Origin: Bacillus sp. sid0103
GTDB lineage: Bacteria; Bacillota; Bacilli; Bacillales_B; DSM-18226
NCBI RefSeq assembly: GCF_019219025.1
Contig: NZ_JAHUWN010000046.1
Span: forward strand, 1-29,695
Length of the DNA stretch: 29,695 nucleotides
Direction: 5' to 3'
The translations under genes and the position numbers were made by a program. The notes below the pieces were generated by a model that saw only the letters and a program-made list of their open reading frames with translations, made no database searches and was not told the DNA's origin. Positions 29,477-29,695 of this stretch are shown one piece after another (within the stretch, counting starts at the first letter, position 1; every line of letters begins with the position of its first letter).

Positions 29477-29695
29477 TTAAATAAAAAAGACCGACCCTCG
29501 AATGATGAACTGTAACCCATAATATGGACAGTTTAATAAAGAGCCTATGCAACTAACAGGTGACCTCGGGTATTGTACCGGGGTCATCCTATTTAATCCC
29601 CACTGGTAACGATCATTATTGTACTCTTCGATATATGAATCCACTAACTGTTTTAGTTCACCTAAACTCTCACAATCTTTATAATCAACCTCATC
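29477..29695 (-). pseudogene. IS3-family (IS150-like) transposase OrfB, C-terminal part, frameshifted
   Basis: On the minus strand the visible frame reads DEVDYKDCESLGELKQLVDS, then YIEEYNNDRYQWGLNRMTPV and QY, the typical end of the DDE transposase OrfB of IS150-type elements (the last catalytic region, then YNxxRxQWGLxxMTPxQY). An extra C in the run after TAC then shifts the frame. The normal ending RGHLLVA and stop (at 29545) lies in the next frame, while the actual frame runs on to 29477. The gene is cut by the window edge, so its N-terminus is not visible. Whether the tail change matters for activity is not clear. Confidence 0.75.
29506..29695 (-). mobile_element. Right end of an IS3-family (IS150-like) insertion sequence
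   Basis: The element end is marked by TGAACTGTAACCCAT (29506-29520), a sequence of the kind found as terminal inverted repeat in IS150-group elements, just outside the transposase stop. The other end lies beyond the window. The outer boundary is estimated to within a few bases. Confidence 0.65.

Overview
The window comes from a low-GC, spore-forming Firmicute, most likely a member of the Bacillaceae in the broad Bacillus/Neobacillus group. The base composition is AT-rich, ribosome binding sites are strong AGGAGG types, there is a DUF3231 spore-associated protein, and the metabolic genes are typical of bacilli. Genus and species cannot be fixed from the sequence alone.

Left region (1-11.1 kb), host accessory genes. 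The window opens inside what looks like the 5' end of a group II intron (minus strand) sitting in a copy of a dispersed structured repeat. That repeat recurs about six times in the left 10.5 kb. The genes here are a small membrane protein, a DUF3231 protein with a small membrane protein, a PadR regulator with two overlapping half-size permeases, a TetR regulator divergent from a 14-TM DHA2 drug exporter, an NmrA-type NAD(P)-binding protein, an Old Yellow Enzyme and a serine recombinase. At least three decayed gene remnants lie between them.

Middle region (11.3-17.5 kb), a decaying island. It starts at a defective tRNA-Leu(CAA)-like sequence and carries, on the minus strand, a HEPN-motif protein of unknown family. 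Beyond that is a two-gene unit: a membrane protein with a probable C-terminal GAF-like domain, and a TauD-type Fe(II)/2-oxoglutarate dioxygenase. Next come a GIY-YIG protein, a compact structured RNA candidate, a relic of an ATP-dependent DNA ligase and a frameshifted HNH nuclease. The HEPN gene and the GAF-like/dioxygenase pair are the best candidates here for an undescribed, possibly defensive, system.

Right-middle region (17.5-24.8 kb), an integrated phage-satellite-like element. A tyrosine integrase lies beside the 3' end of a selenocysteine-tRNA-like gene. A divergent XRE repressor controls a switch with three copies of an 11-bp operator. The minus-strand module encodes an excisionase-like HTH protein, a stand-alone CHC2 primase zinc domain, a DUF3987 replication protein and small unknowns. 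No capsid, tail or large-terminase gene is present. The CHC2 gene ends at an A8 run that could allow -1 frameshifting into the next frame. The tRNA-Sec-like gene has acceptor strands that do not pair, as if its 3' half came from another tRNA.

Right region (24.8-29.7 kb), host genes. It contains a long-form threonine synthase, an unrecognised 232-residue protein, an EamA exporter paired with a cysteine dioxygenase-like enzyme, and the frameshifted right end of an IS3-family (IS150-like) element running off the window.
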